Shown here: one piece after another, positions 16,406 through 23,721 of the stretch
Position numbering within the stretch: position 1 is the stretch's first letter
Layout of the letters: every line of letters begins with the position of its first letter
Assembly (NCBI GenBank): GCA_964653235.1
Contig: CAZZCP010000025.1
Coordinates: 1 to 27,797 of the forward strand
DNA length: 27,797 nucleotides
Source of the DNA: CAZZCP01 sp964653235
Lineage (GTDB): Bacteria > Bdellovibrionota > Bdellovibrionia > Bdellovibrionales > UBA840
Reading direction: 5' to 3'
Position numbers and translations under genes: made by a program
The notes under the pieces: generated by a model
What the model was told of the DNA's origin: nothing
The model's database searches: none
What the model saw: only the letters and a program-made list of their open reading frames with translations

Positions 16406-17120
16406 TTATTTTTTATCTGACATTCACCTAAAGGGCAGTGGTGATCCAAACTATCCAATACTGCTAAGGTTCTTAAATACAGAAAAAGTTCTAAATGCAA
16501 ATTATCTAGTTTTATTAGGAGATATTTTTGATCTTTGGATTGGTAAACATGATTTCTTTGCAAATCAGTATCCGGACTTTATTCACAGAATCAAAGAATT
16601 GTGTGAGCAAGGCGTGCAGGTGATATATTTTGAAGGCAATCATGATTTGTATCTTAAAGATTTTTGGCAAAATCTTGGTGTCCAAATTGAGGATAAGATT
16701 TTACACATTGAAATAGAGGGACACAAAATGCGTCTTGAGCATGGTGATTTGGCCAATCCTGACGACAAAGGCTATTTATTTTTAAGGTGGCTCTTGCGTA
16801 CACCCGCTTTGAAGCTTTTAGAAAAAAATTTACCTGCCGCTGTGATTCAATGGATTGGAGAGAATGCTTCTAAGAAATCAAGAAAATATACTTCGAGTTT
16901 AAAATGGGATGCACGAGAAGTGATTCGCTCTTATGTTGAGAGAGAAGCACAGAAAGAAAATTTCGATGTCATGATTACTGGGCATTTACATGTAAAAGAT
17001 GAATATGGTTTTCAATTGGGCAATCGCTCGGTTTTAAGTATCAACCTTGGGTCTTGGCATGATTCAGCCAAAGCTCTTCAGGTAACAAATGATGATTTAG
17101 AGTTCTTGGAGCTTAAGTAG
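16398..17120 (+). CDS. lpxH: LpxH-like UDP-2,3-diacylglucosamine pyrophosphatase
   Basis: A 240-residue calcineurin-like metallophosphoesterase with the metal ligands in order: D8 and H10 in SDIHL, D42 in LLGDIFDLWIG, N81 and H82 in EGNHD, the His of LEHGDL, and GHLHVKD near the end. The LGDIFDLWIG stretch and overall length point to the LpxH group, which cleaves UDP-2,3-diacylglucosamine to lipid X in lipid A synthesis at the inner membrane. Classical LpxH has GNRD; the GNHD here is closer to LpxH2 or general phosphoesterases, so substrate is less sure than fold. It overlaps the crtZ-like gene by 8 bp, and its end overlaps recN tail-to-tail by 24 bp. Confidence 0.78.
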   Translation: MASYFLSDIHLKGSGDPNYPILLRFLNTEKVLNANYLVLLGDIFDLWIGKHDFFANQYPDFIHRIKELCEQGVQVIYFEGNHDLYLKDFWQNLGVQIEDKILHIEIEGHKMRLEHGDLANPDDKGYLFLRWLLRTPALKLLEKNLPAAVIQWIGENASKKSRKYTSSLKWDAREVIRSYVEREAQKENFDVMITGHLHVKDEYGFQLGNRSVLSINLGSWHDSAKALQVTNDDLEFLELK

Positions 17121-18794
17121 TTCTTTCGCATGTGCCAAAGATGTCTTGCTAATTTTTTCTCCAGAAACGAGTCTGGCAATTTCAGAAATTCTCTCTTTTT
17201 CACTGAGTTTTTTCACGTTCATCTTGGTTTTACTCTCAGAGCTTTCTTTTGCAATTAAGAAGTGTTGGTCAGCAAAACAAGCAACTTGAGCTAAGTGAGT
17301 GACGCAAATAATTTGCTGATTTTCAGAAATATTTTTTAGCTTCCTACCCACTTTTTCAGCTGTTGGTCCACTCACTCCAGTATCTACTTCGTCAAAGAGG
17401 TAGGTTCTTTCCGTCTCTTGATTACCTAAAACTTGCTTCATTGCCAGTAAGAGGCGGCTGAGTTCTCCACCGCTAGCAGTTTTGTGTAAGGCTTTAGCGG
17501 GTTCGGTTTTCGTGTTTGCAACTCGAAACTCCACATCACTGGCACCAGTTGCTTTTTCTTCACCGCTTGCTTGGCAAAAAACCGAAAAGTAAAAAGCTTT
17601 CATATTGAGATCTGATATTTCATCTTGAATCTCTTTGGCAAAAAGGGGAGCTGCATGAGCTCTTTTTTTATGCATTCGGGATGCGAGATCTTTTAAGTTT
17701 AATTCGATAACTTTAAGTTCTTTTTGCTTCTCAACAAGAAGGTGGTCAAAGCTCTCAAGTTGATGGATTTCTTTTTTGATCTTCTCGAGCTCTTCAAGCA
17801 TTTCAGAACTAGATTTTCCATATTTTTTCTGTAATCGACGAAACTCACTCAATCTTTGGGCCTTTTGCTCTAGATCATCGGGTGATTCAGAATACGAATC
17901 GATGAGTTTTTCATTATTAAAAGAAAGTTCTTGAAGTTGGAGTTTAGCATCCTCGAGAAAACCAAGAAGTTCTTCTAACTTTGGGTCTAGTTTTTGTAAT
18001 TCTTGAAGCCTTTGCTGAAAACTGGATAGCTTAGCCAAAATCGAATGCTCAGAATTTTCAATTTCATATTGTAGGTGCTGAGAGAGTTCTTGTATTTTTT
18101 GAGAGTGTCGATTTCTTTGAAAATCCTGCTCTAGCTTGGTTTCTTCCCCTTCTTGTGGTGAAAAGTCTTCGAGTTCTTTCTTTTGAAACATTAAGAAATC
18201 GAGTTTTTGTTCTCGCATTTTATTTTGTTCAAACATTTCATCTATCACTTCAAGAAGAATTTTTCTCTTTTGAAAGAGTTCTTTATACTGTCGTCTTTCA
18301 GGCCAAAGATTAGCAAAGGAGTCCAGTAGATCAAGGTGATAGCTTCTTTCCAGCAAGCTTCGATTTTGATGTTGGCTAGTCACTTCAATCAAAGGAATAC
18401 TTTGTCCAGTTATTTCAACTAAAGGACTGACTATCTTTTGTAAGCTTTGCAGGCTGGCAATATGCGAGTTGATATAGATTTTGCTTTTGCCTTGCTTATT
18501 GAGAATTCGTCTTACAATCAGTTGCTCATCATGATCGTCAAATTGCAAGTGGGACAGAATCTCCTGTACATCTGGACGGTTTTGAATGTCAAAAAGTCCT
18601 TCAATAATTGCTTGGTTTGCTCTTTTTTGAATAAAGTCGATGGATGCTTTTCCGCCCATCAAAAGTCCCAAACTTTTTAAAAGAACAGACTTGCCTGCTC
18701 CTGTCTCACCAGAAAGAACATTAAAACCTTCTTCAAATTCAATATGAATATCATCGATGATAGCAAAATTTTTTACTTTTAATTCTAATAGCAT
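17097..18794 (-). CDS. recN: DNA repair protein RecN
   Basis: A 565-residue SMC-like ATPase for double-strand break repair. Walker A GETGAGKS is at 29-36, a long Glu/Lys/Leu/Gln-rich coiled-coil arm fills about 150-390, and the C-terminal head holds the ABC signature (ASGGELSRLLLAMK) and Walker B (TYLFDEVDTGVSGPTAEKVG). The length is normal. Its ATG directly abuts the nadK stop (TAGATG), so translation is likely coupled; nadK-recN is a common bacterial gene pair. No LexA-type box is apparent, and the gene would be transcribed from upstream of nadK. Confidence 0.96.
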   Translation of the reverse strand: MLLELKVKNFAIIDDIHIEFEEGFNVLSGETGAGKSVLLKSLGLLMGGKASIDFIQKRANQAIIEGLFDIQNRPDVQEILSHLQFDDHDEQLIVRRILNKQGKSKIYINSHIASLQSLQKIVSPLVEITGQSIPLIEVTSQHQNRSLLERSYHLDLLDSFANLWPERRQYKELFQKRKILLEVIDEMFEQNKMREQKLDFLMFQKKELEDFSPQEGEETKLEQDFQRNRHSQKIQELSQHLQYEIENSEHSILAKLSSFQQRLQELQKLDPKLEELLGFLEDAKLQLQELSFNNEKLIDSYSESPDDLEQKAQRLSEFRRLQKKYGKSSSEMLEELEKIKKEIHQLESFDHLLVEKQKELKVIELNLKDLASRMHKKRAHAAPLFAKEIQDEISDLNMKAFYFSVFCQASGEEKATGASDVEFRVANTKTEPAKALHKTASGGELSRLLLAMKQVLGNQETERTYLFDEVDTGVSGPTAEKVGRKLKNISENQQIICVTHLAQVACFADQHFLIAKESSESKTKMNVKKLSEKERISEIARLVSGEKISKTSLAHAKELLKLQEL

Positions 18795-19589
18795 CTACAA
18801 CCTCTGACCAAATTGCAACTTGGCATTCAACAATTCAAAATAGGTTCTTTTTGGAGAACGTACCAGGGTGTGCTTGATTTTAGCTAACTCTAGATAAATT
18901 TCGTCATTGGAGCCGAGCTGAGCTTCTTTTTGGCCATCTACGGTAAACCAAGCCCTTTGTGATTCAGAGTGAATCTTTAAAGTGATCGGATATTTATCAG
19001 GTAAAACAATGGGGCGATTGGTTAAGCTATGGGGGCAAATGGGAGTTATAACGAATGCCTCTGTTTCGGGATGCAAAATAGGTCCACCAGCAGCAAGGCT
19101 ATAGGCTGTAGTTCCGGTAGGTGTCGAAATAATCAATCCATCTGCTTTTAGCTCAGTAACCAAATTTTTATTGGAGTAAACGGAGAGTTTAATCAAGCGA
19201 GAGTAACCACCTCTTTCGATCACTACATCATTGAGGGCATAGTATTTTAGAGCCTTAGTATTCTTCTTTTTTAAAGTTACTAGAAGCATCGAACGAGTCT
19301 CATAGGCCATGCGACCTTCAAGAGCCATATCAAGGTGAGGGTAGAGGTTTTCAAGTTTGGTTTCAGTCAAAAAGCCAAGGCTGCCCATATTCACACCAAG
19401 AATGGGAACATTGTTTCCATTTAAGAGACTCAGAGCAAACAAATAGGTGCCATCCCCACCTAAAACAATGACCAGGTCAAGGTCTTCAATGGCTCTGCGA
19501 GTGAGCTTTCTTGCGCCTTGAAAATCAATATTTTTTTCTTCAACAAAAGTCTGAATTTTTTTAGCTAAGAGATGGCGGTGCAAATCCAC
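18795..19589 (-). CDS. nadK: NAD kinase, main part (5' end in another frame)
   Basis: This frame gives 264 residues from a GTG at 19589. It makes NADP from NAD and ATP. The GGDGT motif is at 44-48, followed by GVNMGSLGFLTE, the ALNDVVI motif, and the NAD-site segment ADGLIISTPTGTTAYSLAAGGP. It lacks the first beta strand of the fold, which NadK proteins have some 25-30 residues before this point. That strand (KNIAIVFRK) is found just upstream in a different frame (19565-19663). Either a single-base frameshift separates the two parts, or the GTG is a secondary start and the protein is short. In frame, upstream codons are open back to a TAG at 19611-19613. The gene stop abuts the recN start. 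Confidence 0.88.
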   Translation of the reverse strand: MDLHRHLLAKKIQTFVEEKNIDFQGARKLTRRAIEDLDLVIVLGGDGTYLFALSLLNGNNVPILGVNMGSLGFLTETKLENLYPHLDMALEGRMAYETRSMLLVTLKKKNTKALKYYALNDVVIERGGYSRLIKLSVYSNKNLVTELKADGLIISTPTGTTAYSLAAGGPILHPETEAFVITPICPHSLTNRPIVLPDKYPITLKIHSESQRAWFTVDGQKEAQLGSNDEIYLELAKIKHTLVRSPKRTYFELLNAKLQFGQRL

Positions 19590-19663
19590 TGCCTCTTCGT
19601 AGGCATAGTGCTAGATTTACGAAAAACGATGGCGATATTTTTAATGTGTGACTTTCTAGGCAT
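19565..19663 (-). pseudogene. nadK: Out-of-frame N-terminal piece of nadK
   Basis: A 32-residue frame starts with ATG at 19663. It reads MPRKSHIKNIAIVFRKSS and stops at 19565-19567. KNIAIVFRK is the usual first strand of NAD kinase, and the main nadK frame continues with YEEAVDLHRHLLAKKI, the usual following helix. Adding one base between 19610 and 19590 (for example CCC for CC in ATGCCTACG) joins them into a product of about 290 residues, the normal NadK length. No classical -1 slippery heptamer is seen. It may be a real mutation, a sequencing indel, or a less usual recoding site. No Shine-Dalgarno precedes the ATG. Confidence 0.65.
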
Positions 19664-19720
19664 AAAAAAGATGTATCACAAAGCCATAAGACATTGAATG
19701 CGAGAATATAGCACTGCATG

Positions 19721-19840
19721 TCAGTTTAGCCAAGAAGTGCCGATCGGTGCATTGAGCAAAACTAGAAGCAAAGATTGGACACCCATAAAAAAGACAATAC
19801 TAGTTACTGTTAACCACACAAGAGATGAGAATTTATCCAT
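19721..19840 (-). CDS. Possible 39-residue single-pass membrane peptide
   Basis: A short frame from ATG (19838-19840) to TGA encodes 39 residues: a short polar start (MDKFSS), a continuous hydrophobic span (about 7-30, LVWLTVTSIVFFMGVQSLLL) and a short tail. The hydrophobic profile suits a small membrane protein, and it lies between the lipoprotein gene and nadK on the same strand. There is no good Shine-Dalgarno and no recognised family, so it may be chance. Confidence 0.3.
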   Translation of the reverse strand: MDKFSSLVWLTVTSIVFFMGVQSLLLVLLNAPIGTSWLN

Positions 19841-19869
19841 AAACGTACCAGAGTTTTAAACTTTAAAAT

Positions 19870-20376
19870 TTAGTAGTAAACACAAATCCCGAAGTTGTTA
19901 AAATTTCCTTGAACATAAATATTTGTTTGTTGCGTTGTAGGAACGCATCGACCAAAACCACCACAACTAACAGCTCCATATCCACATGTTGCAGGTATCT
20001 GGTAGTTCTGTTGACCAAAGTTTATATTTCGATGAATCATCTGATGTTGATACTGATTATAAATGTTATTGGGGATACAGCCTAGACCATAATTGTAGTT
20101 GTAGCTCACTGCTGGGTAAAAATTCTGACCACAGCCATTCAAACCATTATGAAAGTGACCGTTGTTATATCCATAATAGTATCCATTATTTCCATAAGGA
20201 TACTGATATTGATTGGGCCAAAATTGTTGATTGGTTCCTGATAGGTATTGATTGCATCCGATACCACCGTTCAAGATACAGTTATCATAAGGTGTACCAG
20301 CTTGATTCGCACCTTCATCATCACCGCAGGCGACAAAAAGGCCAAGCATAAGTAAAACTGAAATAATATATTTCAT
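19870..20376 (-). CDS. Asn/Tyr/Gly/Gln-rich lipoprotein, unknown function
   Basis: A 168-residue product with a lipoprotein signal peptide (MKYIISVLLMLGLFVAC; lipid-modified Cys17). The mature protein is low in complexity: runs of Tyr, Asn, Gly, Gln and Phe (for example YGNNGYYYGYNNGHFHNG) plus nine or so cysteines, and the final quarter (CGYGAVSCGGFGRCVP) looks like a small Cys-rich knot. The ATG at 20376 has a good ribosome site (GGAG, about 8 nt upstream). The composition suggests an extended or adhesive cell-envelope protein, but that is inference; no family is recognised. Position +2 after Cys17 is Gly, so the inner-membrane Asp+2 rule does not apply. Confidence 0.8.
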   Translation of the reverse strand: MKYIISVLLMLGLFVACGDDEGANQAGTPYDNCILNGGIGCNQYLSGTNQQFWPNQYQYPYGNNGYYYGYNNGHFHNGLNGCGQNFYPAVSYNYNYGLGCIPNNIYNQYQHQMIHRNINFGQQNYQIPATCGYGAVSCGGFGRCVPTTQQTNIYVQGNFNNFGICVYY

Positions 20377-20537
20377 AAAATCTCCAATACTTTAATTTGA
20401 ACAATAAAATAATTTCCAAAAATTATGCCAGGGGTAAATTGACGAAATTACCCAAAAAAGATGAAAAAACAGGTATTTAAAGCTTCGAACTAGAGTGAAG
20501 GCTGCGCAAAAATGGCATCGCTAACAATTATTGTCAT

Positions 20538-20714
20538 TAGCTGCTCCCTTTTATTTCACTTTTTCTACTAAATTATTTCGTAGTTTCAATCATCTAGGCT
20601 ACATGTCCGAAAATGTATTAAAATTTCGACAAACTCGGACAGGAAAACCCCCAGATTTTAGATATTTATCTGCTTTCGGACGGAAGTCCGAAGTGAAATA
20701 AAAGGGAGCAGCTA
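20538..20714 (-). repeat. 177-bp palindromic interspersed repeat, copy B
   Basis: This is the same element as 8914-9090 but in the opposite orientation and exactly the same length. Its terminal inverted repeats are perfect over 24 bp (20538-20561 against 20691-20714; TAGCTGCTCCCTTTTATTTC then ACTT). The internal hairpins are kept: CGGAC/GTCCG at 20677-20690 and TGTCCGA (20604-20610) pairing with TCGGACA (20635-20641). Between the copies the hairpin arms and ends are most conserved and loops vary most. It fills the 414-bp space between the lipoprotein gene (-) and the beta-barrel gene (+). The rest of that space, 20377-20537 and 20715-20790, is AT-rich and shows nothing I can name. Confidence 0.85.
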
Positions 20715-20790
20715 TGAAGTAGCACACGCCCTTTGCCTAGAAATGCGCCCACAAGTGGGGAGCTCAATAGAGAATTGCTATTCTGATTCT

Positions 20791-21543
20791 ATGAGACTTT
20801 TACTCTTCTTTTTATTTTTGACTTCAAATGCCTGGGCTAAGAAGCTCAACTTAAAGAACACATACAATGGAGCCTATTTTAAGGGCGGTGGAACAATTTC
20901 GAATATGGGAGCCGATGCTTTTAAAGACTCATCTGGAACCTCAACAACTTTTGCTGATGAAATTGCATACAACTATTCTGCCGAAGTAGGTTTTCTTTTT
21001 GCTGGTGAATCTTTATCTTTTCATGCGGCTTATATGTTTATATCGCAAGAAAAGTCGGAAAATTTATCTGGGACCAATGCTGCAGGCGCAGAGTTAATGA
21101 CTCTTACTTCGCGAGTTTTTGCTAGTGCTTTAAAAGGTGGCTTTGAAGTTTATTTTGGCGGAACCGATTTTTATCGCTTCTTAGTGGGGGTATCTGCAGG
21201 GCTTGCCAATGCCAACTTAGAGAATGAATACACTGTCACCGCTGCAGGACAAGCTCTATACTCTGTAGCTGCAGCGATCAGTGAAGGGGCAGCCAAAGAT
21301 ATGACTATTCATGGTGATGTCACTGCAGGTTTTGAGGTAGCCTTTGTAGACAATACTACTTTTTTGATTGAGTTGGGGTATCGCTACTTTCCACTTTCAG
21401 ACTGGGAGGTAGATCGAGCTTATACCAATTTTTCAGGCTCAAGTTTTGTGATCGGCGACACTTTGGTGAATGATAACGGTAATTCTCGTGAAGTCGATCT
21501 GGGGGGGATTTTTATGAATCTCGGATTTCGATTTTTCTTTTAA
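20791..21543 (+). CDS. Outer-membrane beta-barrel protein
   Basis: A 250-residue protein with signal peptide MRLLLFFLFLTSNAWA (cut after residue 16). The frame is open back to 20743, but only the ATG at 20791 puts the signal peptide at the N-terminus. The mature part alternates hydrophobic and polar residues in strand-like stretches (EVGFLFAG, SFHAAYMFIS, TFLIELGYRYF) and ends in MNLGFRFFF, the aromatic C-terminal signature that the BAM complex recognises. It is probably an 8- to 10-stranded barrel of the OmpW/OmpA-like size class; the ligand is unknown. No good Shine-Dalgarno is seen. Repeat copy B lies 76 bp upstream. Its stop overlaps the opposing acyl-CoA synthetase gene by 4 bp. Confidence 0.78.
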   Translation: MRLLLFFLFLTSNAWAKKLNLKNTYNGAYFKGGGTISNMGADAFKDSSGTSTTFADEIAYNYSAEVGFLFAGESLSFHAAYMFISQEKSENLSGTNAAGAELMTLTSRVFASALKGGFEVYFGGTDFYRFLVGVSAGLANANLENEYTVTAAGQALYSVAAAISEGAAKDMTIHGDVTAGFEVAFVDNTTFLIELGYRYFPLSDWEVDRAYTNFSGSSFVIGDTLVNDNGNSREVDLGGIFMNLGFRFFF

Positions 21544-23321
21544 AGAATACTTGCATCAGGACAATAAAGCTCATCGATCAAAATTTTATATTTTTGCTCG
21601 CAAAATTTTCGGCGAACTTTCATTGAAGGAGTGAGCTCTCCATTCTCAATACTCAATTCATGATCCAATATTGCAAAATTCTTTACACTTTCAAAACTCG
21701 CTAATTGCGAATTGACCTGTGCGACTGCATTTCGGATCAAATCTCGAACTTGAGCATGTTGGCTTAAATTAGCAATACTAGCAAAAGATAGGCCTTTGCT
21801 TTTTGCATAAGTTTCAATTTCTTCAAAATTTAAGGCAATAAGTGCAACGATATACTTTTTCTTATCTCCGTGAATGATGGCATTAGAAATATACTTGTTA
21901 AGAACCAATAGATTCTCGATTTTTTGAGGAGCAATATACTTTCCACCAGCTGTTTTAATGAGATCTTTTTTTCTATCAGTAATCCGTAGAAAACCCTCTG
22001 GCGTTAGCTCTCCAATGTCACCAGTTTTAAACCAGCCATCTTCAAAAGCTCTTTCAGTGGCCTCGGGATTTTTATAATAGCCAGTCATTACCTTCTTGCT
22101 TTTGATCATGATCTCACCATCATCAGCAAATTTTAACTGTACATCTCCAATGGGCTTACCAACTGTGCCAAAGCGATACTCATAGGGAGAATTGATACAA
22201 GCTCCAGCCGTAGTTTCTGTTAAACCATAACCTTCTAGTATCAACAAACCGGCTGCATGAAAGAATTCACCTATCTCTTTACTTAAAGGAGCGCCACCTG
22301 AAAGAGAAATACGAATTTTTCCTCCAAGCTTCTCATGCAACTTTGAAAAAAACAGCTTATAGGCAAGTTTGTATTCTAGTAATAAAGAAAAAGGAATTGT
22401 TTCATTATTCATTTGTTTTTTACTGTATTGCTTACCTATTTTTAAAGCCCAGCGAAAGAGTTTGGCTTTTATCGGGCTAGATTCCGCTTGAGATAAGACT
22501 CCATTATAAACTTTTTCAAAAATTCTAGGAACCGAAACCATAAAAGTTGGATGAATATCAAGAAAGTTTTTTCGGATCTTTTCAATGCTTTCTACAAATG
22601 CCATGGTAAAGCCTGCAAAAGCATGGGCCCACAGTTCAACTCTTCCTAGAATATGTGAAAAAGGTAAAAAAGTGATGCTTCGATCTTGATCTGAAATATT
22701 CAAAATTGGAAAAACTTCTTGGATTTCACTTACAATCTGTTGATGGCTAAGCATAACACCTTTAGGTTTTCCAGTTGTCCCAGAAGTATAAACAATACTA
22801 GCTAAGTCATTGAGTTTTACTTTTTCAACAGCTTCTGAAAAAAACTCAGGGTTCTTCAATAAGTATTCTTCTCCAGATTTCTCCAAATTCTGCCATGACT
22901 CAATATTTTCAAGATGATCTGCTGGCTCTGAGTGAATTTGAACTTTATCAATATTGAGTTTTTCAACTTTTTGACTTTGAAAGCTATTCTCTGTGAATAA
23001 GAGTTTTGCTCCGGAGTTTTCAATAATAAAAGAAATATCTTCATAAGTATTGCTTGTATAGATAGGGACTGTAACGGCTCCAATAGATAGAATTGCATAG
23101 TCTAAAATGGCCCACTCTAAGCTTGTTTCTGCTTGAATAGCAACTCGATCTTCTCTTGCTATGCCTATTGCAAGAAGTCCCGCTGCAATTGTTTCAACCA
23201 TTTTGTAGTATTCTTGCCAGTTGTACTCAACCCATTTGCCTTTTCTTTTGGTAATGATTGCAACCTGATCTTTGGGCCGATGTTTTGCGTGAAGAAATGC
23301 TTGGCACAAATTTTCTTGCAT
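21540..23321 (-). CDS. fadD: Long-chain fatty acid--CoA ligase (AMP-forming)
   Basis: A 593-residue ANL-superfamily enzyme that activates long-chain fatty acids to acyl-CoA through an acyl-AMP. The P-loop TSGTTGKPKG is at 179-188; later come EGYGLTETTAG, GWFKTGDIGE and the hinge and Lys motif ITDRKKDLIKTAGGKYIAPQ. The FAA1/AMP-forming long-chain type is supported by length and by the Q-K-I-E-N context after the hinge. The ATG at 23321 has AAGGAA about 7 nt upstream, inside the end of the PEGA gene, 1 bp away. It is therefore the last gene of a kinase-PEGA-synthetase operon. I use the symbol fadD for function only. Confidence 0.9.
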   Translation of the reverse strand: MQENLCQAFLHAKHRPKDQVAIITKRKGKWVEYNWQEYYKMVETIAAGLLAIGIAREDRVAIQAETSLEWAILDYAILSIGAVTVPIYTSNTYEDISFIIENSGAKLLFTENSFQSQKVEKLNIDKVQIHSEPADHLENIESWQNLEKSGEEYLLKNPEFFSEAVEKVKLNDLASIVYTSGTTGKPKGVMLSHQQIVSEIQEVFPILNISDQDRSITFLPFSHILGRVELWAHAFAGFTMAFVESIEKIRKNFLDIHPTFMVSVPRIFEKVYNGVLSQAESSPIKAKLFRWALKIGKQYSKKQMNNETIPFSLLLEYKLAYKLFFSKLHEKLGGKIRISLSGGAPLSKEIGEFFHAAGLLILEGYGLTETTAGACINSPYEYRFGTVGKPIGDVQLKFADDGEIMIKSKKVMTGYYKNPEATERAFEDGWFKTGDIGELTPEGFLRITDRKKDLIKTAGGKYIAPQKIENLLVLNKYISNAIIHGDKKKYIVALIALNFEEIETYAKSKGLSFASIANLSQHAQVRDLIRNAVAQVNSQLASFESVKNFAILDHELSIENGELTPSMKVRRKFCEQKYKILIDELYCPDASIL

Positions 23322-23322
23322 T

Positions 23323-23721
23323 TTAGTTCCTTGCCGGTCGCCTCCGTTTTGGGACCAATCTTATGGTTTGGTGCGTATCTTTCTTTACTATAACAACTGT
23401 TTCATCTACAGCTTTTGTTGTCGGATTGTAAGCTTTTACAATCAACCTTCGATTCGCTTTTACAGGGTATTTAATCAGTGGAGGTTGTTGATTGATTTTT
23501 TGGCCATTAATACTTATCTCTACGACTCCAGGTGTATATATACTTAAATACCCTATACTATCTTTCTTTAATTTGATATTCAGTTGTTGTCCATTTTTAA
23601 TTGCTGTGACTCTACGGCTATAATCAACACGCCCAAGCTTGCGAAGTGTGAGTTGAATGCTCTGATTGGCTGGAATAAGAATTCTTCCCGGAGTCACAAA
23701 ACCAGTATCTTGACCATTCAC
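23323..23721 (-). CDS. PEGA-like domain protein, probably the kinase C-terminus
   Basis: This frame gives 132 residues from a GTG at 23721. It starts VNGQDTGFVTPGRILIPA, the middle of a PEGA-type repeat (NG...G.TP..i.vpa....itl...G). A second similar unit follows (VEISINGQKINQQPPLIKYPVKANRRLIVKAY), and the end is basic (PKRRRPARN). It has no signal peptide and begins inside a beta strand; the missing lead (KII) is present just upstream in this frame. One extra A in the A5 run at 23727-23731 fuses it to the kinase as ...RPSQKIIVNGQDTG.... PEGA domains are typical extracytoplasmic C-terminal domains of kinases with one membrane helix. I think it belongs to that protein. As written, GTG overlaps the kinase stop by 4 bp. 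Confidence 0.75.
   Translation of the reverse strand: MNGQDTGFVTPGRILIPANQSIQLTLRKLGRVDYSRRVTAIKNGQQLNIKLKKDSIGYLSIYTPGVVEISINGQKINQQPPLIKYPVKANRRLIVKAYNPTTKAVDETVVIVKKDTHQTIRLVPKRRRPARN

Noticed and set aside
19590..19663. Classical programmed -1 frameshift in nadK
   Set aside because: The frame switch must occur after the TAG at 19611-19613, and no X-XXY-YYZ slippery heptamer lies in the remaining stretch.
19986..20351. 121-codon plus-strand frame opposite the lipoprotein gene
   Set aside because: It is rich in Ser, His, Asp and Tyr, as expected from reading Asn/Tyr/Gly repeats backwards; the minus frame has a signal peptide, lipobox and ribosome site.
8914..20714. TA target-site duplication as proof of Tc1/mariner-type insertion
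   Set aside because: TA is at all four ends of copies A and B, but could be part of the repeat; the third copy begins with AA. No empty site is available.
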